Below, piece by piece: positions 25,779 through 35,667 of a stretch of 64,000 bases of DNA. Both the position numbers and the translations under genes were made by a program. Under the pieces are notes generated by a model that saw only the letters and a program-made list of their open reading frames with translations, was not told the DNA's origin and did no database searches. Numbering within the stretch: position 1 is the stretch's first letter; each line of letters starts with the position of its first letter. Origin of the DNA: Planctomycetota bacterium (GTDB lineage: Bacteria > Planctomycetota > UBA1135 > UBA2386); contig JADJPQ010000028.1 of assembly GCA_016713175.1 (NCBI GenBank), positions 102,383 to 166,382 of the forward strand, written 5' to 3'.

Positions 25779-26972
25779 TCAGCGGATGAAGCCGTTGAAC
25801 AGGATCCGCTTGTCCTTCATCGCCGGGTGATTCAGTTCCACCACCACGTCGCCGCGCAAGAGCCCGGCCGGGGCCTCGCCACTGATGTCGATCGTGACGA
25901 CCAGCTTGTTGCCGTCCTTGCTCGGCGTCGCCGTGATGAACTTCTCGTCGATCGTCAGCTTCTCGAACCGGATCGCAGTCGCTTCCAGATTGGAGCCGTC
26001 ATTCGGTTCGAAGACGATCTTCTCGGTCTTGGCGGTGCCCTTGCGGATCATGCCGAGCGTCAGGAAACCACCCGGCTTCACTTCGAGCGGCCCCTTGACC
26101 ATCGCCATCACGCGGACCAGGAAGTTCGGCTCGCCCTGCAGGTCGGTGAAGAACTTGACGACGCCACCGGCGGCATTCTCCTGGGTGATCGGGCCGTAGG
26201 TGCCACTGATCGTCCAGGTCGCGATGCCATCGCGCATCGCCTTCTCCCACTTCACGTCGAAGTCCTTCGGCTGGTCCTCGATCCGGGTGATGTTGAAGTC
26301 CTTCTGCACCGGCGAAGTGACCGTGACCGTGAACTCGCGTTTCTCGTTCCAGGTCATCTGGTTCAGATTGACCTCGGGCGGCGACAGCACGAACAGTTGC
26401 GCCCCGGTCGCGTGCCACTTCAGCTTGACCATCGGCAGCTCGGGATCGGTCGTGTGCATGTCGAGCGACGCCTGCTTGACGCCGGTGATGCCGTGCATCT
26501 CCATGTGCACCTCGACCTGCCCCTCATCGCCCGGGCCGAGCGTGATCTGCTTGACGACCTCCGCCTTTTCGACGCCGCCCTCCTTGGCGTAGCGCGTCAG
26601 CGTGTTGGGCACCGGCCGCGGCGACAGTTCGTAGCGGCGCAGCGTGTCGCCGTTGCCGATCGTGATGACGGCCTTGCTGCACGTGCACGAACCGGTCAGG
26701 TTCTTCCACTCGATCGCCTTGCCGGTCGGGTTCTTGAACGGGAACACGTGCCTGGCCTCCTCGTGGTGGAACTTGACGCCGAGGTCGGCATCGGTGACCG
26801 GAAACCAGCTGTTGCCCTTCTGGGTGCCCGGTTGTGGAACACCGGGTTGCGGCGCGACGGCCGGCTGGCCTTCGACGGTCTTGACGGGGGCTTCGACGGT
26901 ACGCAGGTCCTGGGCCAGCAGCAGCCCGGAGAAGGCGACGGCGACGCCGCCGCGGAGCAGGATTCGGTTCAT
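25779..26972 (-). CDS. DUF1573 family secreted protein
   Basis: A 397-residue protein with a signal peptide ending G-L-L-L-A-Q near residue 21. Residues about 60-105 match DUF1573 (LGVKFHHEEARHVFPFKNPT then LTGSCTCSKAVITIG), whose hallmark is a conserved C-x-C after a beta strand. The rest is built of Ig-like beta domains (KREFTVTVTSPVQKDFNITR and LVVTIDISGEAPAGLLRGDV). The family is frequent in Planctomycetota and Bacteroidota, and its role is unknown. It is divergent from the lipoprotein gene at 27098 across a 125-base gap. Confidence 0.82.
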   Translation of the reverse strand: MNRILLRGGVAVAFSGLLLAQDLRTVEAPVKTVEGQPAVAPQPGVPQPGTQKGNSWFPVTDADLGVKFHHEEARHVFPFKNPTGKAIEWKNLTGSCTCSKAVITIGNGDTLRRYELSPRPVPNTLTRYAKEGGVEKAEVVKQITLGPGDEGQVEVHMEMHGITGVKQASLDMHTTDPELPMVKLKWHATGAQLFVLSPPEVNLNQMTWNEKREFTVTVTSPVQKDFNITRIEDQPKDFDVKWEKAMRDGIATWTISGTYGPITQENAAGGVVKFFTDLQGEPNFLVRVMAMVKGPLEVKPGGFLTLGMIRKGTAKTEKIVFEPNDGSNLEATAIRFEKLTIDEKFITATPSKDGNKLVVTIDISGEAPAGLLRGDVVVELNHPAMKDKRILFNGFIR

Positions 26973-27097
26973 GTGAGTTGCGCGTTTGCCTGGTGCGAAC
27001 GATGGTTAGCCGGGACGATTCTGGCGGGCCAACGGCCCCACGGCGTCGAGTAGTGACGAACACGGCAGTATAGCCGCGACGAGGCGCAAAACTCCCG

Positions 27098-27736
27098 ATG
27101 AACCGCACCCTGGTGTCCGCGCTGCTCCTGTTGTCCGTGCTACCGGCCGGCGGCTGCTGCACGCTGTCCCGGCTGTTCTGCGGTCCCGATTCGAGCCCCT
27201 GGGTGCCGATCGCGTTCGGCACGCCGCAGCAGGCGATGACGACGTTCCTGGAGGCGATCCGGCGCGACGATGTGGCCGTCGCCTACCAATGCCTGGCGGA
27301 GGAGTTCAAGCAACAACAGGGGGTCGATGGCCTGGGCGTCGCCTTCGCCTGGGAGCAGGTCAAGAACCGGACCACCGGTCTGCATCTGCTGGGCTATGCC
27401 GACCCGGGACAGCCACTGCCGATCGACCCGTCCCGATGCCGGTTCGAATTCTCGGTGCACGGAGTGCAACTGCGCGTTGCGTTGGTCCGACAGAACTACT
27501 GGGACGTGCGCTACCGGCGCCCCGATGGCAGCCAGGGCACCACCGGCGCTTACGTCTCGTCGCTGCACGGTCTGCTGCACGCGACCACCCCGGACAACCA
27601 GCAGGATCGCTCGCGCTTGACGTTCGAGCCGGTCGCGTTCGATCACGATGGCATGGCGACGGCCACCGTCGAGCAGATCGACGCGGTGGCGTTCGGTCGC
27701 GACTGGAAGATCGCGAGCATCGAGTCACCGGAGTAG
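27098..27736 (+). CDS. Putative lipoprotein, unknown function
   Basis: A 212-residue protein with a lipoprotein signal: a hydrophobic stretch (LVSALLLLSVLPAGGC) ending at Cys20. The mature part begins with a Cys-rich stretch and then FGTPQQAMTTFLEAIRRDDV, a pattern recalling NTF2-like or DUF4878-type domains that count small repeat events. The rest is beta-strand rich. No catalytic motif is seen. A 68-base gap with a hairpin separates it from the next gene on the same strand. Confidence 0.7.
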   Translation: MNRTLVSALLLLSVLPAGGCCTLSRLFCGPDSSPWVPIAFGTPQQAMTTFLEAIRRDDVAVAYQCLAEEFKQQQGVDGLGVAFAWEQVKNRTTGLHLLGYADPGQPLPIDPSRCRFEFSVHGVQLRVALVRQNYWDVRYRRPDGSQGTTGAYVSSLHGLLHATTPDNQQDRSRLTFEPVAFDHDGMATATVEQIDAVAFGRDWKIASIESPE

Positions 27737-27752
27737 TCTCCGCAACCACGGA

Positions 27753-27777
27753 ACATTGCCGCTACCGGAAGCAATGT
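27753..27777 (+). repeat. Intergenic hairpin
   Basis: ACATTGC (27753-27759) and GCAATGT (27771-27777) form a 7-base stem with an 11-base loop, extended by GG/CC after one mismatch. It lies between a lipoprotein gene and a membrane protein gene. No U-tract follows, so at most it is a weak or Rho-assisted stop or a processing site. Confidence 0.4.
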
Positions 27778-27803
27778 CCCCGTCGCCCGCGTAACGCCAG
27801 CCA

Positions 27804-29000
27804 ATGGTCGCCACTGCCGCCGCCGAGCTCGCGCCGTGGACCGCGCGCCGACGTTTCTGGTTCCGCACCGGGCTCGGTCTGTTCCTGTTGCAGGTGGTCG
27901 TTTCGGCACTCGACGCCTCGCCCGCGGCCCGAGCCCTCGGCGACTCGATGCAGCAGTGGGCACGCACGGTCGGCGCCGCGATCTCGCCGCCGCTCGTCGA
28001 AGCTGTCGAACGCATCGCTGCCCGTGGCGATGGCCACGTCGTCGGCCTGTCGTTGCTGCGTGATGGCCTGCTCGCACTTGCCGTCGCCGGCATCTGGAGC
28101 GCCATCGATCGCCGCCCGCAACACGAACGCGGCGCGCGGCGGCTGCGGCTCGTGCTGCGCTACCTGGTCGGCACCGTGATGCTGGTCTACGGCAGCTTGA
28201 AGGTCGTGCCGGTCCAGTTCCAGGTGCCGCCCGCCGAGCAGATCCTGATGCCCCTCGGCGACCATTCGCCGATGTCGCTGTTGTGGGCCACCATCGGCAT
28301 CTCGCCGGCCTACACGATCTTCGGCGGTCTCGGCGAGTACGTCGGCGGCATGCTGTTGCTCTGGCGACGGACGACGACCCTCGGTGCGCTGCTGGTCACG
28401 GCGGTCATGACCAACGTCGTGATGCTGAACTTCTGCTACGACGTCCCGGTCAAGCGCGGTGCCGCGCTGTTGCTGCTCAGCGCCATGGTGCTGGCGGCAC
28501 ATGACCGCCGGGCCATGTGGGCGATCCTGTGGCACCGACAGGCCGGTTCGCCCGAACCCGAAGCCCCGTTCGATGGGGGTCCGCTGGCGCGCCGTCTGCG
28601 CGCCGTCGTCAAGTCCATCTGGGTTGGCGCGGGTTTGGCCGCCCCGGTGGCGATCGCGATCATGCTGGGCCTGCAGCCGGCAGCGGGTCCGCTGCACGGC
28701 GTCCATCGCGTCGAAGCGGACACCGCGGCGACGGCAAGCGCTTCCGGCTGGCAACTGCTGTGGATCGGGACTCGCGGGGGCGCTGTCGTCCAGACCGCGG
28801 ACGGCCACTGCCGGCGCTACGACTTCACCGTCGATGTGGCCACGCAGACACTGGCACTGCGCCAGCAGAACGGCGCGCCGCTGCGCTTTTCCTGGGCTCA
28901 GGACGCGGCGCGCTTGCGCCTGCAGGATCTCGACCTCGCCGGCCGGACCATCGAACTGCGCAGCATGCCGGCCGCCGAGGCGTTCCGGCTGCTGCGCTGA
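27804..29000 (+). CDS. Polytopic membrane protein, DoxX-like
   Basis: A 398-residue membrane protein with about six hydrophobic segments. The middle part resembles the DoxX-like fold: LVGTVMLVYGSLKVVPVQFQ, then GLGEYVGGMLLLW, then LLVTAVMTNVVMLNFCYDV. The last 100 residues are soluble and hydrophilic, with beta strands (HCRRYDFTVDVATQTLALRQ), and would face one side of the membrane. Function is unknown; DoxX-like proteins are linked to redox or respiratory complexes in some bacteria. It ends 15 bases before the convergent choice-of-anchor B gene. Confidence 0.65.
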   Translation: MVATAAAELAPWTARRRFWFRTGLGLFLLQVVVSALDASPAARALGDSMQQWARTVGAAISPPLVEAVERIAARGDGHVVGLSLLRDGLLALAVAGIWSAIDRRPQHERGARRLRLVLRYLVGTVMLVYGSLKVVPVQFQVPPAEQILMPLGDHSPMSLLWATIGISPAYTIFGGLGEYVGGMLLLWRRTTTLGALLVTAVMTNVVMLNFCYDVPVKRGAALLLLSAMVLAAHDRRAMWAILWHRQAGSPEPEAPFDGGPLARRLRAVVKSIWVGAGLAAPVAIAIMLGLQPAAGPLHGVHRVEADTAATASASGWQLLWIGTRGGAVVQTADGHCRRYDFTVDVATQTLALRQQNGAPLRFSWAQDAARLRLQDLDLAGRTIELRSMPAAEAFRLLR

Positions 29001-29015
29001 GCGTTCGCGCGAACG

Positions 29016-31292
29016 TCAGTTCGCGCAGAGCCGGAACCGCATGCCGTCGGTGGCCGAGAAGGTCCCGCCGACCGAGCCGCTGTCGAACGCCGCGGCCTGG
29101 GTGAAGAGATACAGGTTGTCGAGCGCCGGATTGGCCGGCACCGAGAACGGCCACGACGCACCACCGGCGCCAGCCGCGCCCGGCGTGCCCGACGCCACCG
29201 TGAACAGGTATGACGAGCTCGCGGGATCGACCAGCACCGTGATGCCGAAGGTCGGCAGGCTGGTCTGGCCGAAGCCGATCGCCAGCAGGGTTCCCGCACC
29301 ACCGAGCAGGTTGGCCGAGGTCACCTGGAACGGTGCGCCGCCGACGCGCGGGGCGCCGGACAGGTTGATGGTGGGCACGTTGCCACCGGTACCGGCAGTG
29401 CCGGCGCCATAGAACGTCGGCGGCAGGCAGTCCGAGAAGTTGTAGAGCTCGACGTTGTCGATGTTCCAGCCACCCCAGTTGGTGGTGCCGTTGGTCGTCA
29501 TCTCGAAGCGGACCACGGCGGTGCTGGCGGCGTTCAGGATCCCACTGACGTCGTAGTCGACCCACTGCCAGGCGGTGTCGGCCTGCGACACGCCGGCATT
29601 GCTGTAGATCAGCGTGCCGTTCACCAGCAGGCGCGCGGTGTCGGCGGAGTTCACCGACAGCCAGCGGCGGAACCGCAGCCGCAAGCCCTGCACGCCATTG
29701 GTCGGCACCGACGGCGACTGCAGGAACACGTTCTCGTTGGCGTAGTAGGCGCCGTTGAAGCTGGTGCCGCCGATCGTGTTGCCGAGATCGGTGCCCCAGG
29801 CGAACGAGCCGCCGAACGCACCGCTCGGGTCGCTCCAACCGGTACCGGTGCGGCCGGCCGGGGCGCCGCGCTGCCAGTCGTTCTGCGTGCCGGAGATCAG
29901 GCCGGTGGTCCAGCCGCGCTCGACCTCGAGATCGTCGAACCAGACCTGGGTGAACACGCCGACGGTGAACTGATCGTCGCCGGTGGCCGGGCTGCTGCGC
30001 GTGCCGACGCTGTCGGTCGCCTCGACATGGTATTGCACGGTCGCCGGCGCGTTCTGTCCCGGGATGTTCGCCGAGAACTCGTTCGGGTTGCCGGTCGGCG
30101 TCATCGCGACCGTCGTGTAGGCGCCCGCGCCACCCAGTCGCCACTTCAATTCGACCGCCCCGAGGCTGTTGCTCGAACTCGCGGTCGCCACCACCGTGTA
30201 TGGCCCGGTCTCGTCGTTGGTGTTCGCCGGCAGCGGCGTGTGACTGACCGCCAGATCGGTGATCTGCGGCCGGACGACATACAGACCGGTCGAGATGTCC
30301 GAGATCAGGATGTTGCCCGACGGCAGGAACGGATAGACGCCCCAGGCGCCGTTGAAGCCGCCGGACGCGCCCGGCCAGGTGTCGTAACTGGCGATCTCGA
30401 TCGGGTTGTTCGGGTCGGTGATGTCCAGCAGGATGTAGCCTTCGGTGTACCACGACACGTGGCACAGGTTGCCGATGATGTAGGCGTTGTGCGGGATCGA
30501 CGCCGGATTGGTCGTGTACTGGCCACGCGCGATCGGCGCATTGCGGTTGCTGATGTCGTAGAACTTGACCACTGCACCGGCGCGCTCGTCCGTAGTCGCG
30601 ATGAGCGTGCTGGATGCATTGGTCCACGCGTTGTGCGTGAATGCCGACGGCGTCGTGGTGTTGCTCAGCGTGGTCGGCGGGAACGTGCTGAGATCGATGA
30701 TCCGCAACTGGCCGTTGTAGATCATCGAGCCATAGCCGAAGCCGTTGCGGGCGTGGAAGTCGTGGAAGTAGTTGCTGTTGCCCGAACCGGTGGCGAGACC
30801 GACGAACGTCGGGTTCACACGGTTGACTGACGCGTCGTAGACCACGGTGCCGGCATTGGTGCCGTTGCAGTAGATGCGGCCGGTCTGCGTGTCGCAGGTG
30901 ATCGTGTGGCAGTTGTTGAACTGGGCCTGGCCGAACGTCCCCGCCAGGAACGGCGCATCGGGGTTGGTCAGGTCGATGACCTGGATGCCCGTCCCACCTG
31001 CCTCGGTGGAGACGTAGCAATACGTCGAGTAGGTGTTCAACTCGCGCCAGCTTGAGTTGGGCCCCGGAATGAACCCGCGTTCGACCGGCGCGGTCGGAAT
31101 CGTCACATCGACGATCGACGTGCCGTCGGTGCAACCGACCAACGCATACTCTTTGTTGTTGGCCGGATTGACGTAGCCCCAGATGTTGGCGTAGCCGGCG
31201 TGCAGGTCCTGGTGGCTGAGGAGCACGCAGTTGGCGGTCTGGGCCGCGAGTGGCGCCAGCAAGAAGGCGCCGAGGAAGACGTTCCGAATCAT
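29016..31292 (-). CDS. Choice-of-anchor B family secreted protein
   Basis: A 758-residue secreted protein with a signal peptide (VFLGAFLLAPLAAQ). Residues 25-400 form a beta-propeller of the choice-of-anchor B type, visible as repeats with DLTNPDAPFLAGTFGQ, DISNRNAPIARGQY and DITDPNNPIEIASYD. A jelly-roll-like region follows at about 460-620 (WFDDLEVERGWTTG, then NIDNVELYNFSDC). The last 120 residues (NPALDNLYLFTQAAAFDS) match a C-terminal domain common on secreted proteins of this lineage and possibly a sorting or anchoring unit. The start at 31292 follows AGGA. Binding partner unknown. Confidence 0.85.
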   Translation of the reverse strand: MIRNVFLGAFLLAPLAAQTANCVLLSHQDLHAGYANIWGYVNPANNKEYALVGCTDGTSIVDVTIPTAPVERGFIPGPNSSWRELNTYSTYCYVSTEAGGTGIQVIDLTNPDAPFLAGTFGQAQFNNCHTITCDTQTGRIYCNGTNAGTVVYDASVNRVNPTFVGLATGSGNSNYFHDFHARNGFGYGSMIYNGQLRIIDLSTFPPTTLSNTTTPSAFTHNAWTNASSTLIATTDERAGAVVKFYDISNRNAPIARGQYTTNPASIPHNAYIIGNLCHVSWYTEGYILLDITDPNNPIEIASYDTWPGASGGFNGAWGVYPFLPSGNILISDISTGLYVVRPQITDLAVSHTPLPANTNDETGPYTVVATASSSNSLGAVELKWRLGGAGAYTTVAMTPTGNPNEFSANIPGQNAPATVQYHVEATDSVGTRSSPATGDDQFTVGVFTQVWFDDLEVERGWTTGLISGTQNDWQRGAPAGRTGTGWSDPSGAFGGSFAWGTDLGNTIGGTSFNGAYYANENVFLQSPSVPTNGVQGLRLRFRRWLSVNSADTARLLVNGTLIYSNAGVSQADTAWQWVDYDVSGILNAASTAVVRFEMTTNGTTNWGGWNIDNVELYNFSDCLPPTFYGAGTAGTGGNVPTINLSGAPRVGGAPFQVTSANLLGGAGTLLAIGFGQTSLPTFGITVLVDPASSSYLFTVASGTPGAAGAGGASWPFSVPANPALDNLYLFTQAAAFDSGSVGGTFSATDGMRFRLCAN

Positions 31293-31469
31293 GGGATCCT
31301 GGAGGGGCAGGGCAGTCGAGAACCGCACGCCGGAGAGGCAGCGCGCGGGTTTGGGACGTGGATGGTATTCAGCCCCGGCGATACGCCCACCCCACCCGCT
31401 GGAAGTTCGCAATTCGCGACAACGTTGCGGTGGGCCGAAGATGCTCCCGCCCCCGGGCCCGCGCCGACG

Positions 31470-32204
31470 TCAGAGTCCCTGCAGCAGGAACGTCTGCAAG
31501 CGCAGGCCCCTGGCCCGGATCGCCACCGCCGCTGCGAACTCCGGCCCGGGCGCAACGTCGTGCAGGCTCCACGCCGCGGCGTCTTCCTTGCCATCGCGGA
31601 TCGCGAGGAACTCCGGCTTCTCGGCCAGCGAGACGTCGAACACGTCGAGCGGCATCGACAGCCCGGCCCCGACGGCCTTGATGTAGGCCTCCTTGCGGGT
31701 CCAGCAACGGTAGAAGCCGCGCAACTGTTCGCTCTCAGGCAGCGCCTCCAGCGCCGCGAACTCGACCGGCGAGAAGTGTCGTCGCGCGATCTCGGTCCGG
31801 CTCTCGAGGTGACGCATCTTCTCGCAATCGACACCGACCTCGTGTCGGGCCACCGCGATCAGCGCCAGCTGCGCCGAGTGCGACAGGTTGAAGTGCAGGC
31901 CTTTGGGTTCGACCAGGCTGGGCTTGCCGCGCGGTCCGACGGCAAACGTCAGGCCGGCGGGATCCATGCCGGCATAGCCGCCGAGGATCGCGCGCAGCGC
32001 GCCGTGCCCGATCGCGTAGCGGCGGCGATGATCGAGGAATCGGAACCGCTCGGCCTTCTCGCGTTCGACCGCGGACAACAGCGCGGCACAACGACCGGGC
32101 TCGCCGGCGAGCGGCACGGCCCACACGTGGATCGCCGCACCTTCGAGGGCAGGTCCCCCAGCCGATTCGGGCTGGAAGCTCGGGTAGACGGGCACATCGT
32201 CCAT
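31470..32204 (-). CDS. 4'-phosphopantetheinyl transferase (Sfp type)
   Basis: A 244-residue enzyme that transfers 4'-phosphopantetheine from coenzyme A to carrier proteins of fatty-acid, polyketide or non-ribosomal peptide synthesis. Both signature motifs are present: VGVDCEKMR (Mg-binding Asp and Glu) near residue 118 and WTRKEAYIKAVG near 165. The N-terminal half has FLDHRRRYAIGHGALR and LHFNLSHSAQL, usual for the Sfp/AcpT group. No biosynthetic cluster is visible in this window, so its partner lies elsewhere. It is divergent from the sulfatase gene (85 bases). Confidence 0.9.
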   Translation of the reverse strand: MDDVPVYPSFQPESAGGPALEGAAIHVWAVPLAGEPGRCAALLSAVEREKAERFRFLDHRRRYAIGHGALRAILGGYAGMDPAGLTFAVGPRGKPSLVEPKGLHFNLSHSAQLALIAVARHEVGVDCEKMRHLESRTEIARRHFSPVEFAALEALPESEQLRGFYRCWTRKEAYIKAVGAGLSMPLDVFDVSLAEKPEFLAIRDGKEDAAAWSLHDVAPGPEFAAAVAIRARGLRLQTFLLQGL

Positions 32205-32289
32205 CGGTCCCCAGAGCCTACCCGCCGCGGCGTTCCTGAACAGCCGCTCCCTGCTGCCAGGCACCCGACCGCACCGTAGCATCGGCGCC

Positions 32290-33717
32290 ATGCGTTGCCG
32301 TTGCTTGTTGCTCGCGTCACTGTTCGTCCCGCTCGCCCCGGCCCAGGAGCGGACCCCCCGGCGGCCGAACGTGCTGCTGATCGTCGCCGACGACCTCGGC
32401 TACGGCGAACTCGGCTGCTACGGCCAGACCCGGATCAAGACGCCGGTGCTCGACACGCTGGCCAGCCAGGGCCAGCGCTTCGCGCAGTTCTACAGTGGCG
32501 CACCGGTGTGCGCGCCGTCGCGCTGCGTGCTGCTGACCGGCCGGCATTCGGGGCACGCGGTGATCCGCGACAACCGCGAGGAGAAGGACCATGACGGGGT
32601 GCACGGCGGACAACCGGCGCTGCCACCCTCGACACCGACCCTGTCGGCGCAACTGCGCAAGAGCGGCTACGCCACCGCCTGCGTCGGCAAGTGGGGACTC
32701 GGCGGTCCCGGTACCGAAGGCAGCCCTGACCACCACGGCTTCGACTACTTCTTCGGCTACCTGTGCCAGCGGCACGCGCACGACTACTACCCGGACTACA
32801 TCTGGAAGGACGGCGAGAAGATCGCGCTGCCGGACAACCCGAAGGACGCGCACGGCGGCGGCTCGTACGTGCCGGACCTGATGCTCGAGGAGGCGCTGAC
32901 GTTCCTGCGCCGCGGGCACGCGGAAGAACCCGACGTGCCGTTCCTTCTGTGCTACACGACGCCGGCACCGCACCTCGCGCTGCAGGTCCCCGAAGACTCG
33001 CTGCGCGCATACGCCGGCGCCTTCGAGGAGACGCCGTACGACGGCAAGAAGGGCTACCGGCCGCACCCGACGCCACGGGCGTGCTATGCGGCGATGATCA
33101 GCCGGCTCGATCGCGATGTCGGACGGTTGCTCGACGAACTGCAGAAACTCGGCGTCGCCGACGACACGTTGGTGATCTTCTCGAGCGACAACGGCGCGAC
33201 CTACACCGGCGGCGCCGACACGACGTTCTTCCAGAGCAATGGTGCGCTGCGCGGTCGCAAGGGCGACGTCTGGGAAGGCGGGCTGCGGGTGCCGATGCTC
33301 GCACGTTGGCCAGGCAAGATCCCTCCGGGCAAGGTCGTCGACACGCCGGCGGCGTTCTGCGATCTCGCGCCAACCATCCTCGATCTGTGCGGCGTCACGC
33401 CGATCGAATCCGATGGCGTGTCGTTGGCGCCGCTGCTGCTGAGCACCGGTCCGCTGCCGGAGCGGCCGCCGCTGTACTGGGAACTACCGACCTACGGTGG
33501 CGAGCAGGCGGTGCGCTTTGGCGACTGGAAAGCGGTGCGGGTCGGCCTGGTCAAGAACCCGGACGCGCCAGTGCAACTGTTCGATCTGGCCAACGACCCC
33601 GGCGAGACCACCGATGTCGCCGCGCAGCATCCGGAGATCGCGCGGCAGGGCGCGGAACTGCTGCGGTCCTCGCGCACGAAGAGCGAGCTGTTCCCGTTCC
33701 CCGCGCTCGATCGCTGA
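32290..33717 (+). CDS. Arylsulfatase (S1 family sulfatase)
   Basis: A 475-residue secreted enzyme that hydrolyses sulfate esters. The signal peptide ends in A-P-A-Q. The metal-binding start NVLLIVADDLGYGELGCYG has Asp34-Asp35. The signature C74-A-P-S-R-C-V-L-L-T-G-R marks the Cys converted to formylglycine. Further active-site motifs are CVGKWGLGG and the late metal site IFSSDNGATYTGG. The pattern is that of type I sulfatases common in Planctomycetota, where they attack sulfated polysaccharides. It converges on the sialate esterase gene with 4 bases between, consistent with a glycan-degradation neighbourhood, although substrate is unproven. Confidence 0.93.
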   Translation: MRCRCLLLASLFVPLAPAQERTPRRPNVLLIVADDLGYGELGCYGQTRIKTPVLDTLASQGQRFAQFYSGAPVCAPSRCVLLTGRHSGHAVIRDNREEKDHDGVHGGQPALPPSTPTLSAQLRKSGYATACVGKWGLGGPGTEGSPDHHGFDYFFGYLCQRHAHDYYPDYIWKDGEKIALPDNPKDAHGGGSYVPDLMLEEALTFLRRGHAEEPDVPFLLCYTTPAPHLALQVPEDSLRAYAGAFEETPYDGKKGYRPHPTPRACYAAMISRLDRDVGRLLDELQKLGVADDTLVIFSSDNGATYTGGADTTFFQSNGALRGRKGDVWEGGLRVPMLARWPGKIPPGKVVDTPAAFCDLAPTILDLCGVTPIESDGVSLAPLLLSTGPLPERPPLYWELPTYGGEQAVRFGDWKAVRVGLVKNPDAPVQLFDLANDPGETTDVAAQHPEIARQGAELLRSSRTKSELFPFPALDR

Positions 33718-33721
33718 ACCG

Positions 33722-35632
33722 TCACCGATTGGCAGTGCGCACGAACGGCACCGCCGGCAGCCCCGCCGCATCGACCAGCGTCGCCGGCGCATCCTCATGC
33801 CAGCCGTAGCGGACCTGGATCGGCGCCGTCACCTTCGCCGAACGCACGACCACTTCGTTGCCGTTGCCGATCGCCGATGCCGGCACGAACACGCCATCGT
33901 CACCGGCGATCTCGAAACCCTGCAGCACCTGTTCGCCGGCCTTTGGCCCGCCCTTGCTGGCGAACTGCACCTTGAGCACTCCGCCCTCCGCCACCACGCC
34001 GGTGCACACCGGCCCATCACAGGCGACGTCCTTGCCGTAGGTCTTCGCCAGCGCCTGCAGCGCCAGCCGCTTGCCGACCGACTGCTTGTCGCGCGGATGG
34101 ATGTCCTTCGGATCGCCGATGTCCATCGTCACCACCATGCCGGTCTGCGGCAGCGACAGCGCCGCCGCCTGCGCATTGCGCACCAGCGGCGTCTCCAAGG
34201 CGCCGTCGCCGTAGTGGAACGGCGCGATCTGCACGAAGTAGAACGGCAGCGGCGTGCCGAACGCCCGCCGCCAGTCCTGGATCATGGCCGGGAACAGCTT
34301 CGCATACTGCTCGTGTCGCCCGCGATTGGACTCGCCCTGGTACCAGATCGCACCGGCGAACGAGAACGGCACCAGCGGCGCGATCATGCCGTTCCACAGC
34401 ACCGAGGCGACGTTCGGGTTGCCCATCTGGTCGCTCGGGAACGCCGGCAGATCGCGCAGTGCCGCACCGCGCCGCCACGAGAAGCCCTTCAGCAGCCGCC
34501 CCTCACCCCATGCCACCGCCGGCCGCAGCAGCACGCCCTCGCCGTTGATGCCACCCTCGCCGCCGGTGTCGAGCACCCGGATCTTCAGCGTCGTCTTGCC
34601 AGCGGTCACGTTGTGCCCCGGAATCGGGTAGACACGAGGCTCGGCCCACGCCGTGCCCTGTTCGCGCCCGCCGACCTTCTTGCCACCAAGCCACACCGTG
34701 TCCATGTCGTCGATCGGCGGCAGTTCGAGCACGAGATCCGTGCCGGCCCACGCCGCCGGAATGTCGACCTCGCAGCGGTAGAACGCGATGCCGTCGAAAT
34801 CGACGCCGGCCTTCGACCACAGATGCGGCAGCGTGCACGGCTCGAAACCGTCGTCGCCGACGTCCTTGCTGGCGACCTGCTGCCAGTAGGCGGCCAGGCG
34901 TTCTTCGCGCGACTGCGGCGTCTCGTTGGCACGCGCCGCCAGTTCCTTCAGTGCGCCTTGAAACTCCGGGAACGTCCGCAGCCCTGCGCTGCTGGTCCAC
35001 GCTTCGCAGACCGTGCCGCCCCACGAACTCGCGACCAGTCCGACCGGCACCTGCAGCCGCTGGTGCAGTTCGCGCCCGAAGAAGTAGGCACTGGCCGAGA
35101 AGCCCTTGACGGTGTCCGGCGAACAGATGCTCCAGGTGCCGGTGACGTCGGCGGCCGGCGCGGCGGCGATCGCGTTGGCCACGGTGAACAACCGGATCTG
35201 CGGGAACGTCGCGGCAGCGGTCTCCTGCTGCCAGTTGAGGACACCGGTCTTCCACCAGCCGATGTCGCCGACCGGCATCTCCATGTTGGACTGACCGGAA
35301 CCAAGCCACACCTCGCCGATCAGCACATCGCGCAGCACGACCTCGGCGTCGCCGCAGCGGGCTTTCAGTTCGCAGGGTCCTGGCCCCTTGCCGGTCGCGA
35401 CCTGGCAGCGGAAACGGCCGTCGGCACCGATGGTCGCCTTGGCGTCACCACCACCTGGCTGCGTCAGCGTGACCGCAGCGCCAGGCGGACCGAAGCCGAA
35501 CACGTTGGCGTGGCCGGCCGGCAGCACCATGTGATCGCCGAAGATGCCGGCGAGGCGGAAGGCCTTTGCCTGGGCATGGGCGGCGGCGACGAGGACGAGG
35601 AACGCGAGAACCCGGGAACGAACGGGTAGCAT
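33722..35632 (-). CDS. Sialate O-acetylesterase family protein (SGNH/CE20-like)
   Basis: A 636-residue exported esterase with signal peptide FLVLVAAAHAQ. The N-terminal MVLPAGHANVFGFGPPGAAV resembles the Ig-like entry domain of the family. The SGNH catalytic blocks are GQSNMEMPV near residue 113 (nucleophile Ser), GAIWYQGESN, and DPKDIHP with the catalytic Asp/His. A galactose-binding-like insert lies between (TDLVLELPPIDDMDTVWLGG). Relatives remove acetyl groups from sialic acid or from hemicellulose. It is divergent from the lipoprotein gene at 35668 with only 35 bases between starts. Confidence 0.88.
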   Translation of the reverse strand: MLPVRSRVLAFLVLVAAAHAQAKAFRLAGIFGDHMVLPAGHANVFGFGPPGAAVTLTQPGGGDAKATIGADGRFRCQVATGKGPGPCELKARCGDAEVVLRDVLIGEVWLGSGQSNMEMPVGDIGWWKTGVLNWQQETAAATFPQIRLFTVANAIAAAPAADVTGTWSICSPDTVKGFSASAYFFGRELHQRLQVPVGLVASSWGGTVCEAWTSSAGLRTFPEFQGALKELAARANETPQSREERLAAYWQQVASKDVGDDGFEPCTLPHLWSKAGVDFDGIAFYRCEVDIPAAWAGTDLVLELPPIDDMDTVWLGGKKVGGREQGTAWAEPRVYPIPGHNVTAGKTTLKIRVLDTGGEGGINGEGVLLRPAVAWGEGRLLKGFSWRRGAALRDLPAFPSDQMGNPNVASVLWNGMIAPLVPFSFAGAIWYQGESNRGRHEQYAKLFPAMIQDWRRAFGTPLPFYFVQIAPFHYGDGALETPLVRNAQAAALSLPQTGMVVTMDIGDPKDIHPRDKQSVGKRLALQALAKTYGKDVACDGPVCTGVVAEGGVLKVQFASKGGPKAGEQVLQGFEIAGDDGVFVPASAIGNGNEVVVRSAKVTAPIQVRYGWHEDAPATLVDAAGLPAVPFVRTANR

Positions 35633-35667
35633 GCGACCTTCTTACCCGACGCCACGCTCTGGCCCAC